64,000 bases of DNA from Sphingobacterium sp. UBA7855 (lineage in GTDB: Bacteria; Bacteroidota; Bacteroidia; Sphingobacteriales; Sphingobacteriaceae): assembly GCA_002500745.1 (NCBI GenBank), contig DLST01000017.1, positions 62,001 to 126,000 of the forward strand, in the 5' to 3' direction. Below the pieces are notes generated by a model. The model did no database searches. It was not told the DNA's origin and saw only the letters and a program-made list of their open reading frames with translations. The translations under genes were made by a program, and so were the position numbers. This document shows, in pieces, positions 36,675 through 46,463 of the stretch. The first letter of the stretch is position 1. Each line of letters opens with the position of its first letter.

Positions 36675-38807
36675 ATGAAAACAAAAAAAGAAAATCCATA
36701 TAAAGAGGTCTTGACACAACTGATCGTCGATATTTTCGAAAAATCAGACAACAAGCCGCTCAACTATAAACAAGTGTCTTCTAAATTGAACCTCACAGAT
36801 AACGACTCTAAAGTCGCTATCGCCGATATTTTACATGATAATGTAAGGAACGGGCTTTTTATTGAAGTCGATAGAGGCAAATTCAATCTGAAGCAACTCA
36901 AAGTGTATGTCACAGGGAAGGTCGATATGACCGCCGATGGTTCTGCTTATGTCATTCCTGATGACGAATTTGAAAACGACATTTATATTGCTCCACGTAA
37001 GCTGAGGCAGGCGCTACACGGCGATATCGTTAAGGTACATACTTTTGAAAAAAGAAAAGGTGGCCGTAAAAAAGAAGGTGAAGTGGTTGAAATCCTACAA
37101 AGGGCAAAGACGGATTTTACGGGAACCATCAGTATCTCCAATAATTTTGCATTTTTTATTGCCGACGATCGCAAGATGTTGCACGACATCTTCATTCCCT
37201 TGGATAACCTGAATGGTGCTAAGGATAAAGAAAAAGTAGTGGTTTCGATTATTGACTGGCCCAGCGGGAGCAAAAACCCTGTTGGGACGGTAAAACACGT
37301 TTTAGGCACCAAAGGAGAGAACAATACCGAGATGAATGCGATTTTGGCCGACTTTGGCTTCCCATTGGAATTTCCGAAAAAAGTCGAAGCCGAAGCCAAT
37401 ACGATTTCGGAAGAAATAAGCAACGAGGAAATTGCAAAAAGACGTGACTTTAGAAACGTGACGACCTTTACCATTGACCCCGCAGATGCAAAAGATTTCG
37501 ATGATGCAATTTCATTTCAGAAACTTGAGAATGGCAATTATGAGATTGGTGTTCATATTGCTGATGTTTCCCATTTTGTGGTGCCTGATACAGAATTAGA
37601 TAAAGAAGCATTCAGTCGCGGCACATCGGTTTATTTGGTAGACCGTGTTATTCCTATGCTTCCAGAGCGCCTTTCCAATGGTGTATGTTCGTTACGTCCA
37701 CATGAAGATAAGCTGTGTTTTTCAGCAGTTTTCGAACTGGATGAGAAAGCTAATGTACACGATCAATGGTTTGGACGCACAGTGATTCACTCGGATAGAC
37801 GGTTTAGCTATGAAGAGGCGCAGGAGGTGATCGAGACGAGATCGGGTGATTTCAGCGAAGAGATTCTGAAATTAAATGAACTCGCTTATATCCTTCGGGA
37901 GCGGAAGTTTAAAAATGGTGCAATTGCATTTGAAAGTGAAGAGGTAAAATTCACGTTGGATGAAAATGGCAAACCTACGGGGGTGTACACCAAGGTCCGT
38001 AAAGATGCCCACAAACTGATTGAAGATTTTATGTTATTGGCGAATCGTAAGGTTGCTGAGTTTATCGGTAAGCAAGGGCGCGGAAAAAACAAGCTTACGT
38101 TTGTCTACCGTTTTCACGATGTGCCTAATCCAGAAACACTCACTACCTTCTCTCAATTTGCTGCACGGTTTGGCCATAAATTGACCATCAAGACTGATAA
38201 GGAAACGGCCAAATCTTTGAACGCTTTGATGACTAAAATAGAAGGCAGCAAAGAGCAAAACATGCTGACTTCGCTTGCCGTACGTTCGATGGCCAAGGCG
38301 ATCTACACAACGAAGAAGACAAGCCACTATGGGTTGGCATTCGATTATTACACCCATTTCACCTCCCCTATCCGTCGTTATCCCGATGTGATGGTACACC
38401 GTCTATTACAGTTTTATTTAGATGGCGGCACGAAGATCAATGCGGAGCATTATGAAAAGATGGCTGAGCATTCTTCCCAAATGGAGAAAAAAGCGGCTGA
38501 GGCCGAGCGTGCATCCATCAAGTACAAACAAGCGGAATACTTGCAGGATCAGATTGGCACCGAATATACCGGTATTGTATCGGGCGTGACCGAATGGGGT
38601 ATGTATGTGGAGATCGAAGAGAACAAATGTGAGGGTATGGTACGCTTGCGCGATATTACCGATGATTTTTACGTGCTTGACGAGAAAAACTATGCAATCA
38701 TTGGACAACGGAAGAAAAAGAAATTCCAGTTGGGTGATGAGGTTCAGATCCGCGTGAAGAAAGTAGATCTGGATAAGAGGCAGATTGATTTTACGTTGTT
38801 GAGTTAA
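36675..38807 (+). CDS. rnr: Ribonuclease R
   Basis: A 3'-5' exoribonuclease of the RNB family that degrades structured RNA. It has an N-terminal helix-turn-helix region and two cold-shock OB folds (residues about 60-240), the RNB catalytic domain from about residue 255 with the Asp cluster in TIDPADAKDFDDAI, HYGLAFDYYTHFTSPIRRYPDVMVHR near the end of that domain, and an S1 domain from about residue 625 (YTGIVSGVTEWGMYVEI). The length of 710 residues is normal. The 265-base gap to the Fur-family gene shows nothing recognisable. Confidence 0.96.
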   Translation: MKTKKENPYKEVLTQLIVDIFEKSDNKPLNYKQVSSKLNLTDNDSKVAIADILHDNVRNGLFIEVDRGKFNLKQLKVYVTGKVDMTADGSAYVIPDDEFENDIYIAPRKLRQALHGDIVKVHTFEKRKGGRKKEGEVVEILQRAKTDFTGTISISNNFAFFIADDRKMLHDIFIPLDNLNGAKDKEKVVVSIIDWPSGSKNPVGTVKHVLGTKGENNTEMNAILADFGFPLEFPKKVEAEANTISEEISNEEIAKRRDFRNVTTFTIDPADAKDFDDAISFQKLENGNYEIGVHIADVSHFVVPDTELDKEAFSRGTSVYLVDRVIPMLPERLSNGVCSLRPHEDKLCFSAVFELDEKANVHDQWFGRTVIHSDRRFSYEEAQEVIETRSGDFSEEILKLNELAYILRERKFKNGAIAFESEEVKFTLDENGKPTGVYTKVRKDAHKLIEDFMLLANRKVAEFIGKQGRGKNKLTFVYRFHDVPNPETLTTFSQFAARFGHKLTIKTDKETAKSLNALMTKIEGSKEQNMLTSLAVRSMAKAIYTTKKTSHYGLAFDYYTHFTSPIRRYPDVMVHRLLQFYLDGGTKINAEHYEKMAEHSSQMEKKAAEAERASIKYKQAEYLQDQIGTEYTGIVSGVTEWGMYVEIEENKCEGMVRLRDITDDFYVLDEKNYAIIGQRKKKKFQLGDEVQIRVKKVDLDKRQIDFTLLS

Positions 38808-38811
38808 TAAA

Positions 38812-38852
38812 AGAAAAGGGTGTTAATTTTGAAAACTAACACCCTTTTCTTA
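38812..38852 (+). terminator. Terminator of rnr
   Basis: A 13-14 base stem AGAAAAGGGTGTTA / TAACACCCTTTTCT, followed by TATTTTCTATTTTT. Confidence 0.9.
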
Positions 38853-38987
38853 TTTTCTATTTTTCATGCTGTAGTTTGACCAACTTAACATATAGTAGAC
38901 ATCAAAAGGGTAATAGAAATCCAGCACTTTTATTATAAAAAACAAACATCTTATTTTTTTATAGAAACATCTCAGAAAATCTACATA

Positions 38988-39458
38988 TTAATAGGATAAT
39001 GAGACTGATACAGGAGTTACACCAGACTTGATTTCTTGAGATTTCTCCACAATTACTTTCCCTCCCTGCTCAACTTTGTAGGTAAGTGTGAACGGTTGCT
39101 TAATTGTGAATGCAGAAATATTTACACTAGCAGTCAAATAATTAGCAGGGGATTCCAAAATAGCAGTTTTACCTCCTTGAAAATATTCTTTTTCAACCGA
39201 ATACAATACTTGACCTGTTGTTCCAGCAGTTCCATTGACGGTCCACGTTTGTGGCTTTGCATCGCTTCCCGCAGACCCACAGGATACGGACACATCTCCT
39301 CCGTCAACAGTGAAAGATGAAGAAGTTGTTACTGTAACCTTAAGAGCCCCTTTATTCTCCGATGGCATAGTATTATCATCATCTTTCGAACATCCAACAA
39401 AAGCGAAGGTTACCAAGGCCAATACAACCGCATACATTAATTTCATTTTCATTTTCAT
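38988..39458 (-). CDS. Hypothetical lipoprotein
   Basis: A 156-residue exported lipoprotein with a type II signal (YAVVLALVTFAFVGCSKDDD) followed by an Asp-rich outer-membrane export-like stretch (SKDDDN). The mature part (GALKVTVTTSSSFTVDGGDVSVSC onward) is predicted beta-rich with two Cys (in VSVSCGSAG) and resembles small immunoglobulin-like surface domains, but I recognise no family. It stands alone. Several ATG codons are clustered at the start (39458, 39452, 39446). Confidence 0.7.
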   Translation of the reverse strand: MKMKMKLMYAVVLALVTFAFVGCSKDDDNTMPSENKGALKVTVTTSSSFTVDGGDVSVSCGSAGSDAKPQTWTVNGTAGTTGQVLYSVEKEYFQGGKTAILESPANYLTASVNISAFTIKQPFTLTYKVEQGGKVIVEKSQEIKSGVTPVSVSLSY

Positions 39459-39874
39459 AACTTGAATACTTTATCTGTTTTTACTAAATAATTTTATCCG
39501 TGTTTATCAAATGCTTTGCCAAACAGCACGCAAAAACATGCAGACTAGGCAATATACTTGGAAACAAGTAGAAAAATAATTTCGGGCAAAAGACTGTTAT
39601 TAAGTGTAAAACCAAGGGACAACAGATCCGCAGCAGCTATTGTTCCAAAATTATTGTTGATTCAGGATATACCAATTACTAGCATATGACTGTCTATATT
39701 TTAGGACAAAAGAGGTTCGCATAGCGATAGGATAGCGTAATGACGAATTAGATGTCCTATTTCGAAAAAATAATCTAAATATTATATAGTAACTATTTCA
39801 TATTCAAAAGGGAATCAGTATCTTTGCGAACTTAAAATAATTTAGGTACAAAATTTATAAACAAAAACAGGTAA
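39459..39874. other. Intergenic region between lipoprotein gene and rpsL
   Basis: No credible gene. It contains the promoters of two divergent units. TATCTTTG at 39819-39826 is an exact TAnnTTTG -7 box, with TTTC at the -33 position (39796-39799, spacing 19), and is the probable str-operon promoter. The leader is about 40 bases. Confidence 0.55.
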
Positions 39875-40288
39875 ATGCCTACTATTCAACAATTAGTTAG
39901 AAAAGGTAGAGTAGCTCTGGTTGATAAGAGTAAGTCACCAGCGTTGGACTCATGTCCACAGCGAAGAGGTGTATGTACACGTGTATATACTACTACCCCT
40001 AAAAAACCAAACTCAGCAATGCGTAAAGTAGCTCGTGTACGTTTAACAAACGGTAAAGAGGTCAACGCTTACATCCCTGGAGAAGGTCACAACTTACAAG
40101 AGCACTCGATCGTTTTGATCCGCGGTGGTCGTGTTAAGGATTTACCAGGTGTGCGTTACCACATCATCCGTGGTGCATTAGATACTTCAGGTGTAGCAGG
40201 TCGTAACCAACGTCGTTCAAAATACGGAACTAAGCGTCCTAAACCAGGACAAGCAGCTGCAGCTCCAGCAAAAGGTAAAAAGAAATAA
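39875..40288 (+). CDS. rpsL: 30S ribosomal protein S12
   Basis: Decoding-centre protein of the small subunit and target of streptomycin-resistance mutations. [12 protein letters not shown] is the usual N-terminus. [18 protein letters not shown] and the [33 protein letters not shown] block are fully recognisable. The position equivalent to E. coli Lys42 is Lys (TPKKPNS), so the streptomycin-sensitive form. The C-terminus has an Ala-rich, Lys-rich extension ([11 protein letters not shown]) common in Bacteroidota. First gene of the str-type operon. Confidence 0.98.
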   Translation: MPTIQQLVRKGRVALVDKSKSPALDSCPQRRGVCTRVYTTTPKKPNSAMRKVARVRLTNGKEVNAYIPGEGHNLQEHSIVLIRGGRVKDLPGVRYHIIRGALDTSGVAGRNQRRSKYGTKRPKPGQAAAAPAKGKKK

Positions 40289-40294
40289 TTAAAC

Positions 40295-40300
40295 GGAGGA
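40295..40300 (+). promoter_or_regulatory. Shine-Dalgarno site of rpsG
   Basis: GGAGGA lies seven bases before the rpsG ATG. Such a strong match is unusual here, because nearly all other genes in the window have no Shine-Dalgarno sequence, as is typical of Bacteroidota. Confidence 0.7.
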
Positions 40301-40307
40301 AAGAAAA

Positions 40308-40775
40308 ATGAGAAAATCAAAACCGAAAAAGAGAATCATTTTACCTGATCCAAAGTTTAACGACGTTCAGGTAACACGTTTCGTAAACAATATGATGGTA
40401 GATGGTAAAAAATCCATCGCTTATTCTATTTTTTACGATGCAGTAGAATTAGTAGAACAAAAAACACAAGAAAGCGGTTTAGAAGCTTGGAAAAAAGCTT
40501 TAAACAACGTTATGCCTGCTGTTGAAGTTAAATCACGTCGTGTTGGTGGTGCAAACTTCCAAGTTCCTATGGAGGTTCGTCCAGACCGTAAAATTGCTTT
40601 AGGTATGAAATGGTTAATTTCGTACGCTCGCAAACGTGGTGAAAAAACAATGTTCGAGAAATTAGCAGGAGAAATCATTTCAGCTTCTAAAGGTGAAGGT
40701 GCTGCTGTTAAGAAGAAAGAAGATACGCACAAAATGGCGGAAGCTAACAAAGCGTTCTCACACTTCAGATTCTAA
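40308..40775 (+). CDS. rpsG: 30S ribosomal protein S7
   Basis: Primary binding protein of the 16S rRNA 3' major domain. Family blocks are [59 protein letters not shown] and the C-terminal [13 protein letters not shown]. The length of 155 residues is standard. It lies 19 bases after rpsL and is one of the rare genes here with a strong ribosome-binding site. A large hairpin separates it from fusA. Confidence 0.98.
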   Translation: MRKSKPKKRIILPDPKFNDVQVTRFVNNMMVDGKKSIAYSIFYDAVELVEQKTQESGLEAWKKALNNVMPAVEVKSRRVGGANFQVPMEVRPDRKIALGMKWLISYARKRGEKTMFEKLAGEIISASKGEGAAVKKKEDTHKMAEANKAFSHFRF

Positions 40776-40803
40776 TTTTGAAGACATTCAAAAAAATATG
40801 ATT

Positions 40804-40848
40804 ACACCGACCTCCGATAAAAGAACAATCCTTTATCAAGGTCGGTGT
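40804..40848 (+). other. Large hairpin between rpsG and fusA
   Basis: A perfect 10-base outer stem ACACCGACCT / AGGTCGGTGT (40804-40813 and 40839-40848) encloses a second 6-base stem GATAAA / TTTATC (40816-40821 and 40832-40837). No T run follows. It may partly terminate or process the message, or bind a ribosomal protein. Confidence 0.75.
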
Positions 40849-40910
40849 ACTTATTTAACATTACATTTAAACACATAAGGCCATTGTATGGCCAGTTGCT
40901 TAAAAATATT

Positions 40911-43034
40911 ATGGCAAGAGATTTAAAATTCACTAGAAATATCGGTATCGCTGCTCACATCGATGCTGGTAAAACTACAACAACTGAGCGTATCCTTTAT
41001 TACTCAGGTGTAAACCACAAAATTGGTGAAGTTCACGAAGGTGCTTCAACAATGGACTGGATGGAGCAAGAAGCTGAGCGTGGTATCACAATTACTTCTG
41101 CTGCTACAACTGTATTCTGGAACTACCGTGGTAGCAAATACCAAGTAAACGTAATCGATACTCCAGGACACGTGGATTTCACGGTTGAAGTAAACCGTTC
41201 ATTACGTGTATTAGACGGATTAGTATTCTTGTTCTCAGCTGTTGATGGTGTTGAGCCTCAATCTGAAACAAACTGGCGTTTAGCTGATGGTTATAAAGTA
41301 CCTCGTATCGGTTTCGTTAACAAAATGGACCGTTCAGGAGCTGACTTCTTGAAAGTTGTAAAACAAGTTAAAGATATGTTAGGTTCTGATGCAGTTGCTT
41401 TGCAATTGCCTATCGGTGCTGAAGATAGTTTTAAAGGTGTAGTTGACTTGATCAACAACCGTGGTATCGTTTGGAACGAACACGACAAAGGAATGACTTT
41501 CACTGAAGTTCCTATTCCTGATGATATGTTGGAAGAAGTTGCTGAATACCGTGAGAAATTATTAGAAGCTGTTGCTGGTTATGATGAGACTTTGATGGAG
41601 AAATTCTTCGAAGATCCAGATTCATTGACTGAGCGTGAGATCTTAAATGCATTACGTGCTGCTGTATTGGATAACTCTATCGTTCCTATGGTGTGTGGTT
41701 CATCTTTCAAAAACAAAGGTGTTCAAACCATGTTGGATTTGGTGATGGAATTATTGCCTTCTCCTCTTGATGTAGAGGCTGTAAAAGGAACTAACCCTGA
41801 TACAGGCGAAGAAATATTACGTAAACCATCTGTAAACGAACCATTCGCTGCTTTAGGTTTCAAAATCGCGACTGACCCATTTGTAGGTCGTTTATGTTTT
41901 ATCCGTGCTTATTCTGGTAAGTTAGATGCAGGTTCTTATGTATTGAACACACGTTCAGGAAACAAAGAGCGTATCTCTCGTATCTTCCAGATGCACGCGA
42001 ACAAACAAAACCCTATCCCTTTCATTGAGGCAGGTGATATCGGCGCTGTTGTAGGTTTCAAAGACATCAAAACTGGTGATACACTTTGTGACGAAAAAGC
42101 TCCTATCGTATTGGAGTCTATGACTTTCCCTGAGCCAGTAATTGGTTTGGCAATTGAGCCTAAAACTCAAGCTGACGTTGATAGATTAGGTATTGGTCTT
42201 GGTAAATTGGCTGAAGAGGATCCAACATTTGTTGTAAAAACTGACGAAGAGACTGGTCAAACAGTAATCTCTGGTATGGGTGAGCTTCACTTAGAGATCT
42301 TGATCGACCGTTTGAAACGTGAATTTAAAGTTGAGGTTAACCAAGGTGCTCCTCAAGTATCTTACAAAGAGTCTATCAATGGTACTACTGAGCACCGTGA
42401 AGTATTCAAAAAACAATCAGGTGGTCGTGGTAAATTCGCGGATATCAAAGTTGTTATCTCTCCAGCGGATGAAGATTTCGATTTAACAAAATCACCTCTT
42501 CAATTCGTTAATGAAATCGTAGGTGGTAAAATTCCTAAAGAATTTATCCCTTCAGTTCAAAAAGGATTTGAAACTTCAATGAAAAATGGTGTGTTAGCAG
42601 GTTTCCCATTATCAGGAATGAAAGTTCGTTTGATTGATGGTTCATTCCACGCTGTCGATTCAGATTCATTGTCTTTCGAATTAGCTGCTCGTCAAGCATA
42701 CCGTGAAGGATTGCCTAAATGTTCTCCAGTGTTAATGGAACCAATCATGAAGATTGAGGTTTTAACACCTGAAGAAAACATGGGTGATGTAATGGGTGAC
42801 TTAAACCGTCGTCGTGGTCAAATGCAAGGTTTGGATTCACGTAATGGTGTACAGGTAATCAAAGCATTGGTTCCACTTTCTGAAATGTTCGGTTACGTAA
42901 CTCAATTACGTACAATCACTTCAGGTCGTGCAACATCTACAATGGAATTTGATCACTTTGAAGAAGCTCCTCGTAACGTTGCTGAAGAGGTGATTGCAAA
43001 ATCAAAAGGTAAAATCAAAGGTTCTGTAGAATAA
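40911..43034 (+). CDS. fusA: Elongation factor G
   Basis: Translational GTPase that drives translocation. The ATG at 40911 ([29 protein letters not shown]) matches the family start. A longer frame from 40845 overlaps the hairpin. G motifs: [16 protein letters not shown] in switch I, DTPGH, and [10 protein letters not shown]. Domains II to V follow, with GMGELHLEI and FDHFEEAP recognisable. The length of 707 residues is standard, and the codon use is that of highly expressed genes. It is the third gene of the str operon. No tuf gene follows. Confidence 0.98.
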   Translation: MARDLKFTRNIGIAAHIDAGKTTTTERILYYSGVNHKIGEVHEGASTMDWMEQEAERGITITSAATTVFWNYRGSKYQVNVIDTPGHVDFTVEVNRSLRVLDGLVFLFSAVDGVEPQSETNWRLADGYKVPRIGFVNKMDRSGADFLKVVKQVKDMLGSDAVALQLPIGAEDSFKGVVDLINNRGIVWNEHDKGMTFTEVPIPDDMLEEVAEYREKLLEAVAGYDETLMEKFFEDPDSLTEREILNALRAAVLDNSIVPMVCGSSFKNKGVQTMLDLVMELLPSPLDVEAVKGTNPDTGEEILRKPSVNEPFAALGFKIATDPFVGRLCFIRAYSGKLDAGSYVLNTRSGNKERISRIFQMHANKQNPIPFIEAGDIGAVVGFKDIKTGDTLCDEKAPIVLESMTFPEPVIGLAIEPKTQADVDRLGIGLGKLAEEDPTFVVKTDEETGQTVISGMGELHLEILIDRLKREFKVEVNQGAPQVSYKESINGTTEHREVFKKQSGGRGKFADIKVVISPADEDFDLTKSPLQFVNEIVGGKIPKEFIPSVQKGFETSMKNGVLAGFPLSGMKVRLIDGSFHAVDSDSLSFELAARQAYREGLPKCSPVLMEPIMKIEVLTPEENMGDVMGDLNRRRGQMQGLDSRNGVQVIKALVPLSEMFGYVTQLRTITSGRATSTMEFDHFEEAPRNVAEEVIAKSKGKIKGSVE

Positions 43035-43166
43035 TATAGACCCTAGATAGAGGAACAAAGATGGAGTACTATTGTAGCTTGTCTTTGTTCTTTAATCAAA
43101 TATTAAATAAACACCGATTGCTAGTTGTGAATAGCTCTAATTAGCAGTCATTTTAAATAAATAAAA

Positions 43167-43472
43167 ATGAGCCAAAGAATCAGAATTAAATTGAAATCTT
43201 ACGATTACAATTTGGTTGACAAATCAGCTGAAAAAATCGTAAAAACAGTAAAACCTACAGGTGCAGTTGTTAGTGGTCCTATTCCATTGCCTACTGAGAA
43301 AAAAATCTATACGGTATTACGTTCACCACACGTTAACAAAAAAGCACGTGAGCAATTCCAATTGTGTGCTTACAAAAGATTGTTGGATATCTATTCATCA
43401 AACGCTAAAACTGTTGACGCATTGATGAAACTTGAATTGCCTTCAGGTGTTGAAGTAGAAATCAAAGTGTGA
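43167..43472 (+). CDS. rpsJ: 30S ribosomal protein S10
   Basis: Small-subunit protein and NusE partner in transcription antitermination. [53 protein letters not shown] and [13 protein letters not shown] are all typical. The length of 101 residues is normal. It follows fusA after 132 bases. In many Bacteroidota rpsJ begins the S10 operon after fusA, but here a terminator follows at once and no further ribosomal genes are present. A decayed second copy of its 3' end lies about 0.9 kb downstream. Confidence 0.97.
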   Translation: MSQRIRIKLKSYDYNLVDKSAEKIVKTVKPTGAVVSGPIPLPTEKKIYTVLRSPHVNKKAREQFQLCAYKRLLDIYSSNAKTVDALMKLELPSGVEVEIKV

Positions 43473-43495
43473 TAGATTTCAATCACTGAAAAAAG

Positions 43496-43525
43496 AAAGG
43501 GCCTTTCGTAAGAAAAGCCCTTTTT
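43496..43525 (+). terminator. Terminator after rpsJ
   Basis: The stem AAAGGGC / GCCCTTT with an inner TTTC / GAAA pairing and a TTTTTTG tail. Because both flanks are A- or T-rich it could also serve the convergent beta-barrel gene. Confidence 0.85.
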
Positions 43526-43545
43526 TGTTGTTTATACTTTTTTGA

Positions 43546-44157
43546 CTAGAATTGGTAACCGACGCCTACTGAGAATACGCGGTTTTTAGAAGTAACCCCT
43601 TCGATATCTTTATACATATTTGTTAATCCTAGTCCATAACCAACATTGATTAAGAAACCATTTGTTAGTTTGTAACCACCCAATAAATTTAACCCAGCAT
43701 CGAAGGTCTTTATACCGGCATCGCCAAAACTTCCGCTTTCACTATAATTTCCTTTACTAGCTTTTGCGTGAACCCCAAACCCAGCATAAGGACCTGCACC
43801 CAAAAACACTTTTCCAGCATCTCCGGTAGGAAAATAATATACTAAGTTTACAGGAACCTCAATATACATCAGATTATCTTTAGCATCCTCATTCAAATCA
43901 AACTCACCAGCAGAAACCTTTCCTCCCTTACCTTGAAGTGAAACGCCGGGCTGTATGCTAAAGTTCGGCGCGACTGGCATATCTGCAAATCCAGTGATAT
44001 AAAATGAGGTATTAGCGTCCGAAGTATAATTCACATTACCTTGGCTAACCTTAAACTTAGCAAAGTTAACACCAGCCTTTAAACCATAAGAAGTCTGTGC
44101 TTTTGCTCCAGCAACAAACAATAATGCCGCAGCGATTGATAGTAATTTTCTTTTCAT
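43546..44157 (-). CDS. Outer-membrane beta-barrel protein (first copy)
   Basis: A 203-residue porin-family (OmpW/OprF-like, PF13568-type) small barrel. A signal peptide ends at VAGAKA-QT. The mature part alternates strands such as SYGLKAGVNFAKF, FYITGFADMPVAPNFSIQPGVSLQGKGGK and VPVNLVYYFPTGDAGKVFLGAGPYAGFG, and ends in VFSVGVGYQF with the terminal Phe of outer-membrane proteins. The ATG at 44157 is chosen, since the longer frame from 44193 adds a non-signal stretch. It is one of three paralogues here. Function unknown. Confidence 0.85.
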   Translation of the reverse strand: MKRKLLSIAAALLFVAGAKAQTSYGLKAGVNFAKFKVSQGNVNYTSDANTSFYITGFADMPVAPNFSIQPGVSLQGKGGKVSAGEFDLNEDAKDNLMYIEVPVNLVYYFPTGDAGKVFLGAGPYAGFGVHAKASKGNYSESGSFGDAGIKTFDAGLNLLGGYKLTNGFLINVGYGLGLTNMYKDIEGVTSKNRVFSVGVGYQF

Positions 44158-44261
44158 TAAAAATAGATTAAATAATGAACAAAAATACAACATAATTTAA
44201 TTAAATACAATAAAATAGTAATCTCTGCAAGATATTCTAAAAAAATATTAGATGATAGGCC

Positions 44262-44460
44262 TACCACACGTTAACAAAAAAGCACGTGAGCAATTTCAAT
44301 TGTGTGCTTACAAAAGAATGTTGAAGATCACTTCGCCCTCCTATTATTTAAGGCATTACCGAAACCTGAGCTAACCTTATGCCTTGAAGTAGAAATCAAT
44401 ATGCGATTGATTGCATTCAATGACAAAAAAGTGCGCTTCGTAATAAAAGCCTTTCTTTAT
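44262..44460 (+). pseudogene. Decayed 3' fragment of rpsJ
   Basis: Bases 44263-44324 match rpsJ bases 43325-43386 at 59 of 62 positions. Bases 44384-44399 match 43450-43465 exactly (TTGAAGTAGAAATCAA). The DNA between these blocks has diverged and has lost the reading frame. The tail up to about 44460 resembles the region after the rpsJ stop. The 5' half of rpsJ is absent. The fragment lies in the same orientation as rpsJ and, like rpsJ, faces a convergent beta-barrel gene, which suggests a segmental tandem duplication. Confidence 0.85.
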
Positions 44461-44529
44461 CCAATCACAGTACCTGAAGTATCGGTACATTATAAAACAC
44501 AAGGAAAACTCATTTATGACTTACCACAA

Positions 44530-45153
44530 CTAGATTTGATAGCCAACTCCTATGGAAAATATACGGTTGTATGTGTTGGATATATCACTCGTTCTGATAT
44601 CTAAAAGGCCCAATGCGTACCCACCATTGACCGAAAAGCCATTTGCCAATTTAAATCCTGCCAAAAAATTTAACCCAGCGTCATACTTCTTCATCTCATT
44701 GCTATTTTGCGTAACTCCAAATTTGACTCTATCAACAGTCCCAGTAAACTTTTCTTTACCTGAGATAGCAATACTTGCATATGGTCCTCCACCTACAAAA
44801 AATTGGACAAAATTATTTTGAGGAAAGTAATACGCTAAATTTAAAGGAACTCCAAAATACTGTATCTTACGCCATCCATCCATCAAAATTTCATTACCTA
44901 GGGAACCTGTACTTATTTTGCTTCCTGTCTGCTGAAAAGCCAATCCAGGTTGCAAACTGAAACTATTGCTTAGTGGTAACTCTATATGCGCTTCAACGTG
45001 CAACCTTTTTATGGGCGGATAGGCAGAGCTACCATAATTTGAATAATTCACTTCTTTTGCGAAATTGACAGCTGTACGAAAGCCAAAAGACATTTGGGCT
45101 TTCAGCCCTACCGCGACCACAAGTGCTAATGTGGTCAATAACGTTTTTTTCAT
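44530..45153 (-). CDS. Outer-membrane beta-barrel protein (second copy)
   Basis: A 207-residue paralogue of the preceding barrel gene. Signal peptide MKKTLLTTLALVVAVGLKA, then MSFGFRTAVNFAKEV, ELPLSNSFSLQPGLAFQQTGSK, VPLNLAYYFPQNNFVQFFVGGGPYA and the C-terminal NRIFSIGVGYQI. The last residue is Ile where outer-membrane barrels usually have Phe, which may weaken BAM recognition. The gene probably arose by the duplication that also left the rpsJ fragment. Confidence 0.85.
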   Translation of the reverse strand: MKKTLLTTLALVVAVGLKAQMSFGFRTAVNFAKEVNYSNYGSSAYPPIKRLHVEAHIELPLSNSFSLQPGLAFQQTGSKISTGSLGNEILMDGWRKIQYFGVPLNLAYYFPQNNFVQFFVGGGPYASIAISGKEKFTGTVDRVKFGVTQNSNEMKKYDAGLNFLAGFKLANGFSVNGGYALGLLDIRTSDISNTYNRIFSIGVGYQI

Positions 45154-45210
45154 AAAATACTTTTGTTAACTATAAGCTCGTATAGTTCGCAAAAATAATA
45201 TAAAAAAATA

Positions 45211-46347
45211 TTATTCTATATCGCTATTAATATCTTTCAAGGGTGGAAGTTCTTTATGTAATGTTGCATACATATCGTTATAAACTTCATCTTTACTATC
45301 TTCTTCTCCCAGTAAAAATCCCCAGGGCTTAAGCTCTCTAATGCGATCCATCACAATCTTTACTATCGCCAAAATAGGAATGGCTAAAAACATCCCAGAA
45401 ATACCCCATATCATCTCACCAATAATGATAGACAACATCGCAAACAATGAATTTACTTTAACTTTTGAACCCACGATTTTAGGGACAATAAAGTTGCTAT
45501 CAATCATGTGTACAATAATCAACGCTAAGATGACCAAAACCACATGCGTCAACGATGATGTCGCGAAAGTAAGAATGGAAATAATAAGTATAGAGGAAAA
45601 AATACCGACATAGGGAAGTACATTGAACACCCCTGTGATCAATGCTAAAAGCAAACTATATTTGACACCAATCAATGACAAAACAATAAAGACCAAAAGC
45701 GACACCAAGCTCATCTGGATCAATAAACCAATAAGATACTTTTTCACCACATACTGTACCTGCTGTACCACATCGACCACAATGGGCCTGTCTTCGACAC
45801 GATTGACAAATAGCAGAAACTTCACGATATGCCCTCTGTAGATGAGGAGGAAAAACGTATAAAGGAAAGTAAAAACAAATAATATAAACATGGAGGAAAG
45901 TGAAACCAATGCCGTTCCTAAAAACAGCGTACCAGAATCCACGGATTTCGAGGCCGTCTTATTGATAAATTCCATCTGCTCTTTGTGCCTTATGCCAAAT
46001 TGTTCACTGACCCAGCTTTGCAGTTTGCTCGCACCATCCATGATCTGCTCTTTAAATGCTGGAAAATCTTCTTTCAGAAGTGTGAGTTGGGAAGCTAATA
46101 GAAAAAGCCCATACCCCAAAACTCCGAAAAATAATATTACACTTAAAATGCCCGCTAACGTTCGAGGGAAGCGTAGTTTACATTCCATGAAATTGCTCAA
46201 CGGTATCAAAAGTAGGGAGAATAGCAATCCCAGGATCATCGGGACAAGGATCGTATCGCCAATCTTTGCTAAATAACCTAACAGGAGAATACTAATAAGT
46301 ACACAGGCCAACTTCACATAGAATGGTAAAATAAGAAATCTTTTCAT
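45211..46347 (-). CDS. AI-2E family transporter
   Basis: A 378-residue inner-membrane protein with about seven to eight hydrophobic segments, of the AI-2E (PerM/TqsA) family. Landmarks are the long central region after ASQLTLLKEDFPAFKEQI and the conserved VFNVLPYVGIFSSILI and DSNFIVPKIVGSKVKVNSLFAMLSIIIG blocks. Some members export autoinducer-2 and others are Na+/H+ antiporters. The substrate here is unknown. It sits between two beta-barrel genes on the same strand. Confidence 0.9.
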   Translation of the reverse strand: MKRFLILPFYVKLACVLISILLLGYLAKIGDTILVPMILGLLFSLLLIPLSNFMECKLRFPRTLAGILSVILFFGVLGYGLFLLASQLTLLKEDFPAFKEQIMDGASKLQSWVSEQFGIRHKEQMEFINKTASKSVDSGTLFLGTALVSLSSMFILFVFTFLYTFFLLIYRGHIVKFLLFVNRVEDRPIVVDVVQQVQYVVKKYLIGLLIQMSLVSLLVFIVLSLIGVKYSLLLALITGVFNVLPYVGIFSSILIISILTFATSSLTHVVLVILALIIVHMIDSNFIVPKIVGSKVKVNSLFAMLSIIIGEMIWGISGMFLAIPILAIVKIVMDRIRELKPWGFLLGEEDSKDEVYNDMYATLHKELPPLKDINSDIE

Positions 46348-46401
46348 ACAGCTATCTTTTGCATAAAAATAACAATTTAGGTCGACTTAAGTTTAATGCA
46401 T

Positions 46402-46430
46402 TAAAAAAGTCCCCACAACTGCAGGGACTC
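46402..46430 (-). terminator. Terminator of the third beta-barrel gene
   Basis: The stem AGTCCC / GGGACT with a 10-base loop, followed on the minus strand by TTTTTT. Confidence 0.8.
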
Positions 46431-46463
46431 TTTCCTCATAATAAGTTTAAGTACTTATATTTC

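Noticed and set aside
44302..44604. Open frame of 100 codons on the plus strand
   Set aside because: It covers the decayed rpsJ fragment and then runs antisense into the beta-barrel gene. No protein family.
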